Part shown: positions 7,688 to 17,187 of the stretch, piece by piece
How the letters are laid out: each line of letters starts with the position of its first letter
Position numbering within the stretch: position 1 is the stretch's first letter
IMG/VR virus record: IMGVR_UViG_3300004151_000043
Location: 1 to 24,013 of that record
Reading direction: 5' to 3' (one strand)
Origin: a virus
DNA: 24,013 nt
The notes under the pieces: model-generated
Seen by the model: the letters and a program-made list of their open reading frames with translations, nothing else
The model's database searches: none
Told to the model about the DNA's origin: nothing
Position numbers and translations under genes: made by a program

Positions 7688-8221
7688 TTATTCAGGTTGT
7701 ATTGCACCTGTAATATTGATTGCAGAATTATAAGCAGTTGAACCAGTAGCACTAACCCAAACGATTGGTCTTCTTTCTTCTGTTTCAAATGCTAATGTGA
7801 ATCCTGACATATCTTTTCTTGCTCCACCAGTTCCAATTTTAATTGATTTTAACTCACAACCTAATTCTGCTCCAGCTAATAATATAGTTCCATCAAATTT
7901 TTCTATAAATATTTGTGGACGTCCGTAAGCTAAAAGTTTAACTTCATCTCTTGTTGCTCTATCTAAGATAGGTAATACTAAGTTTAAAGTACCAGTATAA
8001 ACTGTAGTTCCAGTACCTCTATCTGGAGTTCCCTCTTCATCATAATTATTACCATCATTCTTTAATTCATATCTGTAAACAGACCCTGTTAAACCAACTC
8101 CATCAAATGTATCATCTGCATTAAGAGTTAATTTTTTATATGGTAAAAAAGAAACTGCCTTAATACCTGAGAATCCAGTTTTTGTATTAAGTAATCTACT
8201 TTTTGAAATTTCATTTGCCAT
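7688..8221 (-). CDS. major tail (tube) protein candidate
   Basis: A 177-aa protein, Gly/Thr-rich and probably all beta, with a TLNLVLPILDRATRDEV segment followed by a beta sandwich-like C-terminal half (IVWVSATGSTAYNSA). Size, composition and its own flanking terminators (high expression) fit a tail tube protein. It lies immediately after the major capsid gene, which is where an alternative call, capsid decoration protein, would also fit. No motif is decisive. Confidence 0.5.
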   Translation of the reverse strand: MANEISKSRLLNTKTGFSGIKAVSFLPYKKLTLNADDTFDGVGLTGSVYRYELKNDGNNYDEEGTPDRGTGTTVYTGTLNLVLPILDRATRDEVKLLAYGRPQIFIEKFDGTILLAGAELGCELKSIKIGTGGARKDMSGFTLAFETEERRPIVWVSATGSTAYNSAINITGAIQPE

Positions 8222-8242
8222 TTTTTAATGTTATTTTTTAAT

Positions 8243-8273
8243 AAAATGGTGGTTTATTACCAACCACCATTTT
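8243..8273 (-). terminator. hairpin after the capsid gene
   Basis: A 12-bp inverted repeat (8243-8254 with 8262-8273, loop TATTACC) with a T4 run on the minus strand. It sits between the capsid stop (8279) and the next start (8221). The short T-run suggests partial termination, which would set capsid to tail protein ratios. Confidence 0.7.
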
Positions 8274-8278
8274 TATTT

Positions 8279-9178
8279 TTATCCTTTGTATAGGTAGATT
8301 TCAGAACCATCTACATATCCAACTGCTGCAATGAATTGAACTTTGTGTTTAACTTTTGCATCAATTTTAGATAACTCTTCAATAACAATTTCATTCATAT
8401 CACTTTCTTGACCAGTTACAAAGTGAACATTAGAAACTCTATAAGCAGCAATTGTATTTTGTGGATAACCTCTATTTACTTCAAGTCTGTAACCCATATA
8501 ATCTAACTCTTTATCACCAACAGTTGTATTAACTCCCATAGTGTTTTGAGCTCTTTTGTATGCTTTTGCAACATCTGGAGAAACAACATAAACGAAGTCT
8601 ACTTCTTCTTGTAAATCTGCATTAACTAAGTCTTCTAATTTTTCAAACTCTGCAACTACATTTGCTTTAGAAATAGCTGTAGCACCTGATACTTTAGATA
8701 CAGTTGAATCAGCTACCCATTGAGTTAATAAACCATTCATTGAACCTGTAGCTCCTGAACCATTCCAAATATTTTGGTCAATTTTATATGCAGCATCATT
8801 AATCATCATTAAAAGAATTGCTTCTTTGATGTCAGTTGGGATTTCTGAATGTGCAGAGAATAAACCTTGATTTTGAGCTTGGAAAGTCTTAGCAAAAGTT
8901 TCTTTACATAACTCATTCTCTATTTTATATTTTCTTGTAACAACTTCTTTTTCAACTAAACTTATTGAACCTTGTGGATTCCATCCTGAACAAGCTCCAG
9001 TTACTTCTTGTAAAGTACTTGAATAAGTTAATTGTGGTAAATAGTAAGAACCTATTACACCTGTATTAACAGTGATTAGATTTTTTGAAAAGGTATCTGC
9101 CTTTTTGAATACTTGAAGGAAAATATCTTTAGAATCAATCCCTTGAAAGTGTGTAGTAACGTTTACATTTGTTGCCAT
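8279..9178 (-). CDS. major capsid protein, HK97 fold
   Basis: A 299-aa protein that would form the icosahedral shell. It has the composition and layout of small HK97-fold capsid proteins: a variable N-terminal arm, a long central helix region (SKANVVAEFEKLEDLVNADLQEE), then FVYVVSPDVAKAYKR and a C-terminal axial domain with YRLEVNRGYPQNTI and EIVIEELSKIDAKVKH. It follows the protease/scaffold gene by 9 bp, as expected, and is followed by a terminator. No N-terminal delta domain is obvious, consistent with a separate scaffold. Confidence 0.85.
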   Translation of the reverse strand: MATNVNVTTHFQGIDSKDIFLQVFKKADTFSKNLITVNTGVIGSYYLPQLTYSSTLQEVTGACSGWNPQGSISLVEKEVVTRKYKIENELCKETFAKTFQAQNQGLFSAHSEIPTDIKEAILLMMINDAAYKIDQNIWNGSGATGSMNGLLTQWVADSTVSKVSGATAISKANVVAEFEKLEDLVNADLQEEVDFVYVVSPDVAKAYKRAQNTMGVNTTVGDKELDYMGYRLEVNRGYPQNTIAAYRVSNVHFVTGQESDMNEIVIEELSKIDAKVKHKVQFIAAVGYVDGSEIYLYKG

Positions 9179-9187
9179 ATTAAATTA

Positions 9188-10828
9188 TTATTTTTTATTT
9201 TTTAATGCCTCTCTGATTACATCCAATGTTGATTTTGGAGTTTGTTTATCAGATTCTACATTTTTTAAATTGATACCTTCAACTTTTGGTTGATTTGCCA
9301 ATTGTACTGCCTCTTCTTTTATACTAACCAATTCTGCTTTTAATGATTGGTTTTCAGTTTCTAACTCAGCAATTCTTTTTGTTGCTAAATCCAATTCTTC
9401 TTGAAGTTTAGTTACTTCTACTGATGGTGTAGTTTCTGCTGTTGTAGTGTCAGTTTCTGCCATTGTTACATCTTCTTTTGGTGCAGGTACATCTTCTACA
9501 GAAGTGATAACACCATTTTCATCAGTCTTATAGATTTTATTTTCTAATGTGAATTCAGTGTTTGCTAATGGATTATTATCTTTATCAAATACAACCATAT
9601 CTTTTTCTAATATCTCTGCATAAACTGTTAGAGTATCATCAATTTTAAATTCTTGAAGATTAGCTTCTAATAGAATTTGTGCCATAACCATTTCTTTTAC
9701 TTTTGAGTAATTCATTTTTTCGATTTTATTTTTTGTGTTTTTTTGAACTCCTAATCTGCTATCAATTGAGAATCCTGTAATAAGTCCAGTCTTAACATAT
9801 TCATCCCAAATCTTTTGATTTTCAACTTTCATTGACATCATCCAAGTTCCTTCGGGTACATCAAAACCTAACTCATTAGATTTATCATTTTTTGGGTTTT
9901 TAACTAACCAACTTTCAAAAAAGAAAACACCTTCTATTACCTCTAAATGTTCTAATGTTGAGTTCTTTTGATATTCTTTTTTAAAGAAGTTTTGTTGTAG
10001 TTTTTCAATGGTATCGGCAGATAAGAACACATTACACTGCTCACCATCAAGATTCCTATAAATATTTTGTTCAGGTATTAAAACTGGGCTTGTAAGTATT
10101 CTTTTTTCCTCACTTGCCATTTTAAAATCTTTAATTTCAGTAGATAGTTTCCAGTAGTTATTTGAAGAGGATGCAACTTGATTAACTTCACTTGGATTAG
10201 TTTCTATAGTTGCTTTTTGTGCTGTTTTTTTATCTAAAGAACTAATATATTTTAGTGCTTCAAATACACTTAATTTTTGATTATTTTTTCTTAAATAGAT
10301 TTTTCTTGTCCAGTAATGTTGACAATTCACACCACCTTTATACAAGAAGATATTGTAAGTATTTGAACCACCTGCACCAAAGCCAGGATTTGCATCTGAT
10401 GAAATCAAATCTTCTTTCTTAAATGAAAGTCCACTTGATGCCATTTTTATACAAAAGTTTCTACTATTCTTTGATGTATATGATGGTGAATAATCATAAC
10501 GAATCATAAATAATTCATTGTCTTGAGAACTTTCACCATCAGTTTGTGTTGGTAATGTTGCTAAATCAATACTATATACATCTTCATTATCAACTAACTT
10601 TTCATCTACTAATTCCCAGTTTGATAAATCAATTTTTTCACCTTTTGAAATAATTGAATCAATTAGTTCATTTGATATATCATCACTTGAAAAATTACAA
10701 TCTTGTTGATTAGAAAATTTAATTGCTTGAATCTGTATAGCAGGGTCATTTACAAGTGAAACACCATAAACACCTTCCATATTTTCTTCATCAAACACTA
10801 ATTCATATCTTGGTAATTTGCCTTCCAT
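9188..10828 (-). CDS. XkdF-like prohead protease with scaffold-like C-terminus
   Basis: A 546-aa multidomain protein. About 1-60 is an N-terminal segment with SLVNDPAIQ. About 120-180 is a Cys/His-containing domain (SRNFCIKM ... GGVNCQHYWTRKIYLR), common in Bacteroidota phage head genes. About 241-357 matches the XkdF phage serine protease family (ILTSPVLIPEQNIYR ... STLEHLEVIEGVFFFESW ... GTWMMSMKV ... TGFSID). About 470-512 is a coiled coil (KLQEELDLATKRIAELETEN) of the kind that acts as internal scaffold. The combination suggests one polypeptide that supplies scaffold and maturation protease. It starts a new transcription unit after a terminator and lies directly upstream of the capsid gene. 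Confidence 0.75.
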   Translation of the reverse strand: MEGKLPRYELVFDEENMEGVYGVSLVNDPAIQIQAIKFSNQQDCNFSSDDISNELIDSIISKGEKIDLSNWELVDEKLVDNEDVYSIDLATLPTQTDGESSQDNELFMIRYDYSPSYTSKNSRNFCIKMASSGLSFKKEDLISSDANPGFGAGGSNTYNIFLYKGGVNCQHYWTRKIYLRKNNQKLSVFEALKYISSLDKKTAQKATIETNPSEVNQVASSSNNYWKLSTEIKDFKMASEEKRILTSPVLIPEQNIYRNLDGEQCNVFLSADTIEKLQQNFFKKEYQKNSTLEHLEVIEGVFFFESWLVKNPKNDKSNELGFDVPEGTWMMSMKVENQKIWDEYVKTGLITGFSIDSRLGVQKNTKNKIEKMNYSKVKEMVMAQILLEANLQEFKIDDTLTVYAEILEKDMVVFDKDNNPLANTEFTLENKIYKTDENGVITSVEDVPAPKEDVTMAETDTTTAETTPSVEVTKLQEELDLATKRIAELETENQSLKAELVSIKEEAVQLANQPKVEGINLKNVESDKQTPKSTLDVIREALKNKK

Positions 10829-10866
10829 ATTAGTATAACCAATAGTTGAAATAGTGATTGGAATTC

Positions 10867-10894
10867 AAAAAAAACCAACTCTAAAGTTGGTTTT
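10867..10894 (-). terminator. terminator after the tape measure gene
   Basis: A perfect 10-bp stem (10871-10880 with 10885-10894, loop CTAA), followed on the minus strand by a run of T (A8 on the + strand at 10867-10874). It lies between the tape measure stop (10919) and the protease/scaffold start (10828). Confidence 0.85.
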
Positions 10895-10918
10895 ATATTT
10901 ACATTAAGTCAGAATAGT

Positions 10919-12883
10919 TTAAAACTTTGCACCAGTAGTAACCTGTCTATCTAATGATTGAGCTGAATTAATATCACCTACTGTTACATAAGCCTTTACT
11001 GGTTGAGAATTTCTCTCTTTTGCTGAGTTTTGAATTGTATCACTAATCTGAGATTGTGCTGTATTTTGAAATGAAACACTTGGTTTTGCGGGAACTGAAG
11101 GTGTACTTGCCCCACCTGCTCCTGCTCCACCTTTCGTAGGAACTTTAACAGATACTATTTTCTTAACTGTTGCTAAACCACTTGCAATAGCTGCTGCTGC
11201 TGCAACTGCCCCTGCTGCAACACCAACTGGACCCGGTATTGCAGCAACCATTCCTTTATATGCAGATACAGAAGACTGAAATGTATCAATTGTAGTCCCT
11301 GCAATAGCAAGTGCTTTACCTGCAACAGTATGTTCTCCTAACAATTGAGCTGCTGTTTGTAAAGTTTGTCCAATAGCAGCCACTTTTTTCTTTTGGTCTT
11401 CTTGTTCTAAATCACCAATTCTTTTTTTAGCATCAGTATTTTGTTGTTCTAATGATAGGTCTTGTTGTCTAAATCCCTCTTTTAAAGCATTTAATTGTGT
11501 TTCATTTGCACCTAAATCAATTGCTTTTTGTAACTCTTCTGCTTGTTTTGCTCTTAATTTTTCTTGAGCATGTAAATAGATAGTATTAAGTTCATCAAGG
11601 TTCTTAGCATCAGATAAGGATTTCTCAATAACATTTCCATTTATCAAACCTTGAATATCCTTTTGTCTCTGTTCTTCTTTTAAAACATTTTCTTTATCGA
11701 GTTTATCTTTAAGTATTTTATACCTAGTATCTAATAAGTCTCTTAATATTTGTTTTTCAGTCTCAGTTTTACCTTTTAGGTTATTTATCTCTTCTAATTC
11801 TCTTGCCTTTTGAGTATTTAATTTAGCCTGTTCAGATTCATCTTGAATATCTTTTAAACTATCTCTTAATTTCTTTTCTTCTGCTAAATAAGCATCATCA
11901 TTTTTCTTCTTATCAGCTGCAGCTTTATCATCAATTTCTTTTTGTTTTGCTCTTCTATCATCTGATGCCTTTTTATCAATTTCCTTAACTCCAAGTTCAA
12001 AACCTGCTTTTTGATTTTTTAAATCATTAAGTTTCTTCTCTGTTTCACCAATTGTTTTTTCACCTTCTTTTGCAACTTCATCAGGGTTAAAAATTAAACC
12101 TGCTGCTTTGTCTCTGATAGATTTAGTCTTAGCCTCAAGTCCATCAACTAATCCAAAATTCATCCCAAGTGCCTTACCAACACCATCAATTGCACCTAAC
12201 ACTAATCTCAATGGAATACTTAACCACATTAACATACCTGAAAGGATTTCTTTATTCCTTTTTGCAGCTGCTACTTGTGCTTTTAATTGAGTTCTTTCTT
12301 GTTGAAGTTGTAATTCAACATTCTTAATAACTTCTGCTGTTTGAGCAGCTTTAATTTTAAGAATGTCCCTTTCAGATTTACCCTGTTGTTTAAGAATGTT
12401 ATCTTGATTATTAAGAGTATCAAGTTTACTTTCAGAATCTGCAGTAGCTTCTTTTTGTGTTTCAAGTAACTTCTTTTGAGAAGCAGAAACACCATCAACT
12501 GCACCTTTAATATCATCCCAATATGCGACAATTACACCTAATGCAATTACTAATAATCCAACACCTGAAGCAGCCAGAGCAGCTTTCCAACCTTTCATAG
12601 AACCTTGGAATAAATCTGATGCTTCAACAGTGTCTTTAATGGTCATTGCAAGACCTCCAGTCATGTCATTTAGGAGACCCATTGCACCACCATTATCTAA
12701 TGTAGATTTGAATAATCCTTTATTAGATTTTTCAAGTTTATCAGTGTTTTTTACTAATTTATTAACTGAATCTGATGCCTTATCAGTTGTTGTTTCATTT
12801 AATGAATTGTTTAAACTATCTATTTTACTTTTTACTTCATCTGCATTTGTTTTAAAGTTAAGCTCAGCAACTTTTTTAATCAT
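10919..12883 (-). CDS. tail tape measure protein
   Basis: A 654-aa protein that would set tail length and enter the channel during infection. It is mostly helical and charged, with a hydrophobic segment at about 101-122 (AALAASGVGLLVIALGVIVAYW), a long coiled-coil middle (about 140-500, Lys/Glu/Gln-rich), and an Ala/Gly-rich hydrophobic stretch near the C-terminus (about 565-590). This arrangement is diagnostic of tape measures. At about 0.15 nm per residue the tail would be close to 100 nm, a known relation used here only as a guide. Its start overlaps the 50-aa ORF upstream by 8 bp. Confidence 0.9.
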   Translation of the reverse strand: MIKKVAELNFKTNADEVKSKIDSLNNSLNETTTDKASDSVNKLVKNTDKLEKSNKGLFKSTLDNGGAMGLLNDMTGGLAMTIKDTVEASDLFQGSMKGWKAALAASGVGLLVIALGVIVAYWDDIKGAVDGVSASQKKLLETQKEATADSESKLDTLNNQDNILKQQGKSERDILKIKAAQTAEVIKNVELQLQQERTQLKAQVAAAKRNKEILSGMLMWLSIPLRLVLGAIDGVGKALGMNFGLVDGLEAKTKSIRDKAAGLIFNPDEVAKEGEKTIGETEKKLNDLKNQKAGFELGVKEIDKKASDDRRAKQKEIDDKAAADKKKNDDAYLAEEKKLRDSLKDIQDESEQAKLNTQKARELEEINNLKGKTETEKQILRDLLDTRYKILKDKLDKENVLKEEQRQKDIQGLINGNVIEKSLSDAKNLDELNTIYLHAQEKLRAKQAEELQKAIDLGANETQLNALKEGFRQQDLSLEQQNTDAKKRIGDLEQEDQKKKVAAIGQTLQTAAQLLGEHTVAGKALAIAGTTIDTFQSSVSAYKGMVAAIPGPVGVAAGAVAAAAAIASGLATVKKIVSVKVPTKGGAGAGGASTPSVPAKPSVSFQNTAQSQISDTIQNSAKERNSQPVKAYVTVGDINSAQSLDRQVTTGAKF

Positions 12884-13028
12884 TTTTAGCCATTAATTTT
12901 CTCTTGGTATTTATCAATACCTCTCTTATAGTTTCAGGATATTTATTAATACCTTTTGCTATATCAATTTCTTTATCAACACCATAGAATCCATCCAATC
13001 TTAGCATCTGATTTATTAACTTGAACAT
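12876..13028 (-). CDS. 50-aa small protein ahead of the tape measure
   Basis: A short frame from ATG at 13028 to TAA at 12876-12878, overlapping the tape measure start (ATGATTAA arrangement) and so translationally coupled to it. It begins MFKLINQMLRLDGFYGVDKE and ends basic. Its start context (TATATAAGTATG) is identical to that of the 133-aa gene. No family recognised; a small tail assembly factor is one possibility. Confidence 0.6.
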   Translation of the reverse strand: MFKLINQMLRLDGFYGVDKEIDIAKGINKYPETIREVLINTKRKLMAKND

Positions 13029-13062
13029 ACTTATATAACATTATTTTTTATGTTTGATTTTT

Positions 13063-15732
13063 TTAGATTGTAACTGATGAACTACCAAGTAGAATATCAT
13101 TATCATCATAACACCAAACTGTAAGAGTAATTGTGTTACCAGTTCTTGCTCTTAACTGGCAATTAATTGGTGAGTTATAACCACCCCAAATTGCTGCATT
13201 ATCAAGTGTATAAGTACCTACTGGAATGAAGTTATTTATTGTAGTCGTATGTGAACCTACAGCTTGTCCACTTGGTTCATTAAAATCAAACCATAATAAA
13301 CCCTGTAATCCATAAGCTGCAGTTGAAGTAAACATAACTCTTGCATCAGAATAAGTTTGTGTAGTTAAATTATAATCTAATCTCCAACAAAGTTTAGCAG
13401 TATTTATTGGGTATGAAATATTAATATTTTTCTCAATGAATCCACCTAAACTATCATTGTAAAAAATTGAACTAATAACATCTACAAAGAAACTAACTCC
13501 ATCTATCCCTGTAATACCATCCATTTCAGGAATATCATTTTCTTCAAATACATTATTTAGTTTAAGTTTAGTATTACCTGAAAGAAGATTAATAGTTAAA
13601 TCATTAATAGTATATCTATTATTACCTATTACCAAATGAGTGCCTAAATTAAGGTTTGTATAGATTGATTTTGGTAGATTTGCTTCTACTTCATACTCTC
13701 TTGAATATCTTGAATTAATTCCAGTTACAATCTTCTTATAATTATTATAATAGAGTGATTTTGTTCTAATATTTGAGTTAAAAAACCCTTCATTAGAGAA
13801 TGTATTTGTTGTTGTATAATCAGTAAACTCTAAACTATCAACATTTGAAAAAATTGAATATTGAGTTATTGGTGAACTAACATTATTAATATCTGTAAAT
13901 GCTAATTTTTTATTAGAGGGTGTTTGTGATTTTTCATTGTAGAAAAAAATTGTTGGTTTGTTAAAAACACCTTTTGAAAAATCTTCATTTAAACTATCAG
14001 AAGTAATCCAAGATTGATTAAGTAACATTTCACCTGAACTTGTCATACCTGCATTTAACATCTCTCTAAAGATTAGAAGATTGAATTTAGTCTCTACTTT
14101 CAATTCACCATCATCACCATTTGGATACTCTTCTTTAAAACTTCCATATTCTCTTATTGGAGTTTGACTATTCTTAAAAATTATGTTAGTTCCATAACTT
14201 GAATCTGCATGTTTAAATTCATACTTTTTATAGTTTTTAACTGAATTAATTTTAACTGCTCTGTTGGTATAATTTGTAATATCAACACTATTGTAATTAT
14301 TGTAGTAACTATTGTAATACTCTAATTGAAATACATTTTGAGATTGTAATAAACTTTGAATTTGTGGATTTGTAACTGGTAATATTACAAGATTAAACAT
14401 CTTTATAACTGATGTAATAAAATCTTGAACAGTTATTTCAGGTAAATTTAATTGTATGTTGAAAAGAGCTGGAAATACTATAGGTGTAGTTGAATTTAAA
14501 CTTACAACACCTTGTTGAAATACACCTAAACCTGGCAAAGAGTGATTGAAATAATGATTTGTAATCATTATCTTTACTGATGAAATTGTTAGGTCTCCTT
14601 GAGTTTCAATTGCCAACCTATATGCTAATTTTGTTCCTACAGGATATCTACTCATTCCTACACCATAATTTAGAGTTTTAGTTCCTGTAACCCAATCAGT
14701 AGAAGCTACAAATCCAGAATTATCTTGTGCAAATGAATTAACTTCATCTACTGTACCATCAGTATTCAAAATAATCTGTTGAAGAAAAATTTTATACTTA
14801 GTTGTGGTGTTTGAAGTGTTTATTTGATTGTAAATTCCATAGTGATAGTTTATAAATGATTTTCTTGTGATTGTAAAATAATCATTTGGAATATCAAAGT
14901 AAACTGAATTAGTTAAACCAGTAATAAAGTTTGATGGTACACTGGATGTTCCAGTAAGATTTAAAACCTTTGCTGATGTTTTAAAAGGATTTTCATTTCT
15001 GTTTAACCATAAATATAAACTATCAAGTTTAGAATCATTACTTGAATGAAAATTACCAACAAACCTAACATCAAAATTATTTTCAATTGCCTCAAAAATT
15101 GCTCTAAATTTTATTGCTGGTCTTAACTCTTCTTTTTTTATACCATTTGCTGTAGAGGGATTTGCATATTGAAAAGCTGTAAAGTTTTCAAGTAATCTTG
15201 TTGTAGAAATTAATGGGAACTCGATAGTTCCATTTGAATTATTTATAATACCACCTAATACAACACTATCATTATATTGAAACTCAACATCAGGCACACA
15301 ACCTGTAAAATCTAAATCACCAATTTTCTTATCACCAAATTTATCTTTCAATGATTTCAAATCTGAAGTAAAGTTTACTAAATAGTGTTTGATTTTTCCA
15401 TTTGCATCTTTCTGAGCACCTTGAATTTTCAATAAGCCTCTTTTAAATAAAACTCCTCCTATATCAATTCTACAAGGTATATTTCCGGCTGTTGGTAATT
15501 GACCATCATAAAATGTATCATACCAATATTTAAAAGTTTTATTATTCTTTGGTGATGCTGGAATTGTAAATGGTTGAGAATAGTCTGCATAGTTTGTAGA
15601 AATATCTCTAATATCAGTTTGTTTTAAAACAATCTGAATGTTTTCATCATCAAATAAATCTAATTCAGTTCCATTTAAAATTATATCTTTATTGTTAATA
15701 TCATCACTTACATAAATCCTAACTCCATTCAT
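13063..15732 (-). CDS. large tail-tip/baseplate protein
   Basis: An 889-aa structural protein. The N-terminal part (about 1-130: QTDIRDISTNYADYSQPFTIPAS) is a pattern seen in large tail-tip proteins of Bacteroidota phages, in which early residues describe a beta-rich hub. The middle is an extended, Asn/Thr/Tyr-rich beta region. The last 140 residues or so, after TGIDGVSFF, look like an added beta-sandwich domain that could bind carbohydrate. It lies between the tape measure and another tail gene, overlapping the upstream gene by 1 bp (15732). A hub or receptor-contacting role is inferred. Confidence 0.6.
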   Translation of the reverse strand: MNGVRIYVSDDINNKDIILNGTELDLFDDENIQIVLKQTDIRDISTNYADYSQPFTIPASPKNNKTFKYWYDTFYDGQLPTAGNIPCRIDIGGVLFKRGLLKIQGAQKDANGKIKHYLVNFTSDLKSLKDKFGDKKIGDLDFTGCVPDVEFQYNDSVVLGGIINNSNGTIEFPLISTTRLLENFTAFQYANPSTANGIKKEELRPAIKFRAIFEAIENNFDVRFVGNFHSSNDSKLDSLYLWLNRNENPFKTSAKVLNLTGTSSVPSNFITGLTNSVYFDIPNDYFTITRKSFINYHYGIYNQINTSNTTTKYKIFLQQIILNTDGTVDEVNSFAQDNSGFVASTDWVTGTKTLNYGVGMSRYPVGTKLAYRLAIETQGDLTISSVKIMITNHYFNHSLPGLGVFQQGVVSLNSTTPIVFPALFNIQLNLPEITVQDFITSVIKMFNLVILPVTNPQIQSLLQSQNVFQLEYYNSYYNNYNSVDITNYTNRAVKINSVKNYKKYEFKHADSSYGTNIIFKNSQTPIREYGSFKEEYPNGDDGELKVETKFNLLIFREMLNAGMTSSGEMLLNQSWITSDSLNEDFSKGVFNKPTIFFYNEKSQTPSNKKLAFTDINNVSSPITQYSIFSNVDSLEFTDYTTTNTFSNEGFFNSNIRTKSLYYNNYKKIVTGINSRYSREYEVEANLPKSIYTNLNLGTHLVIGNNRYTINDLTINLLSGNTKLKLNNVFEENDIPEMDGITGIDGVSFFVDVISSIFYNDSLGGFIEKNINISYPINTAKLCWRLDYNLTTQTYSDARVMFTSTAAYGLQGLLWFDFNEPSGQAVGSHTTTINNFIPVGTYTLDNAAIWGGYNSPINCQLRARTGNTITLTVWCYDDNDILLGSSSVTI

Positions 15733-17168
15733 TATCTTATATCGTTAATTTTATTGTTGGCACCTTCAAATTTTAGTGTCCATTGTATTTTTGCTCTTTC
15801 ATAAAGTCCTAATTTTTCTTCAAAATTCTTATCTGTTAATATCACTGGAATAATTTCAGAAGTCAGTGAATTGATTAAAAACCATCTATCAGATTCAAAC
15901 AACTCTTCCATATATTTATTCTGATTTTCATCTAATAATTCAGTGTTTAAAATCCACTGTTCCAAACCATTTCTTGATATAATTCTACTTGTTGAATTCT
16001 TTATATTGAATACATCAGGTCTTTCTTGATATGAGTTATATTTTTCATTTGTAATGTTCACTGAACGTTTAGAAACTCTATTACATAAAACACTATCAAA
16101 CACTCCAAAACGATTTAGAAATACTACCTGCCATTCTCTATGTTCATAAGAGTAAATCACATTATTGGTAGTAATTGGTGTTCTTAAAATCAAATTATTT
16201 GAGTTTGTTGCTGAACCAAGTGTAGTTATATAGTTTTGTGTGGTAGTTGTTGAGTATTTGTCAACTGGATTTACAAATATGTTTGAAGGTGGATTAACTT
16301 CATTTAATATGTTATTATAGTAGTAACCCAATGATGCTGCTTTAATATTTGATTCAACTGTTTCAAATAAATAACCAACACCACTAACAATTTTATAACT
16401 TCTAACTTTCCATTTAACCCAACAAGTCTCATTTAGATTTGTTGGTGTCCCAGTGAACCAAGAAATATTAAAAGAAGGTTCAATATTAGATTTTATATAA
16501 TCTGAAATATCCCAGTATATGTAATCATCAGTTGTCCTTACTTTATATATTGTTGCAGGATATGTAGCTTGTGACTGCACAGAAATGTCACCACTCCAAA
16601 CAAATAATTCAACAATACAATAATCAAATAATGATGCTGTAGCTGAATAAGTTATATAAACTGGTGAATCTGCTAATAGGAAATCTTGATTTAACCCTGA
16701 AAATGTAGTTGATATTGGTGTACTTCCTGTTGAACCTGTACCACCCGTACTTCCTGTACCACCAGTTGAACCTGTTGCACTAATCTCATAAGAATTATTA
16801 ATATTGAATTGTACTGATGTTGGATTTGTATATGATGTGAAATATCCATTTACATAAAATTCAATAGTTCCATACATTGAATTAATAGAAGTAATCTCAA
16901 CTTCATTACCAACTCTTGAATAAGTATATCCACTCAAATCTAACTGAACTGCATTTAAGTAGTTAATAGCAGTGTTTTCACCTATAATTGATGTTGAACT
17001 TGTTGCTGTAGTAACTTGATGATAAGTACTTCTATTCAAAACAAAATTTTCAACAAATGCAGTTGATGTTGGAGTTCCAAATAATGGTGAAGAATTAATA
17101 TCAAATCCTACTTCTTGTCCTACTGATAATTCTTGAGTGAACTTTATTTTAATTGTACTATATGACAT
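15732..17168 (-). CDS. tail structural protein with Gly-X-Y linker
   Basis: A 478-aa protein with two beta-rich parts joined by a short Gly-Ser-Thr linker at about 133-150 that reads as repeated Gly-X-Y triplets (GST, GGT). The C-terminal part (about 330-478) has REWQVVFLNRFGVFDS and ends in a region shared by distal tail proteins of related phages (VILTDKNFEEKLG ... IQWTLKFEGAN). It is coupled to the 889-aa gene. A distal tail role is inferred from neighbours. Confidence 0.55.
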   Translation of the reverse strand: MSYSTIKIKFTQELSVGQEVGFDINSSPLFGTPTSTAFVENFVLNRSTYHQVTTATSSTSIIGENTAINYLNAVQLDLSGYTYSRVGNEVEITSINSMYGTIEFYVNGYFTSYTNPTSVQFNINNSYEISATGSTGGTGSTGGTGSTGSTPISTTFSGLNQDFLLADSPVYITYSATASLFDYCIVELFVWSGDISVQSQATYPATIYKVRTTDDYIYWDISDYIKSNIEPSFNISWFTGTPTNLNETCWVKWKVRSYKIVSGVGYLFETVESNIKAASLGYYYNNILNEVNPPSNIFVNPVDKYSTTTTQNYITTLGSATNSNNLILRTPITTNNVIYSYEHREWQVVFLNRFGVFDSVLCNRVSKRSVNITNEKYNSYQERPDVFNIKNSTSRIISRNGLEQWILNTELLDENQNKYMEELFESDRWFLINSLTSEIIPVILTDKNFEEKLGLYERAKIQWTLKFEGANNKINDIR

Positions 17169-17187
17169 TGTAAATATTTATTTTTTT

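Noticed and set aside
12108-12531. Short frames on both strands within the tape measure gene
   Set aside because: They are alternative-frame reads of a Lys/Leu-rich coding sequence and do not fit the gene packing.
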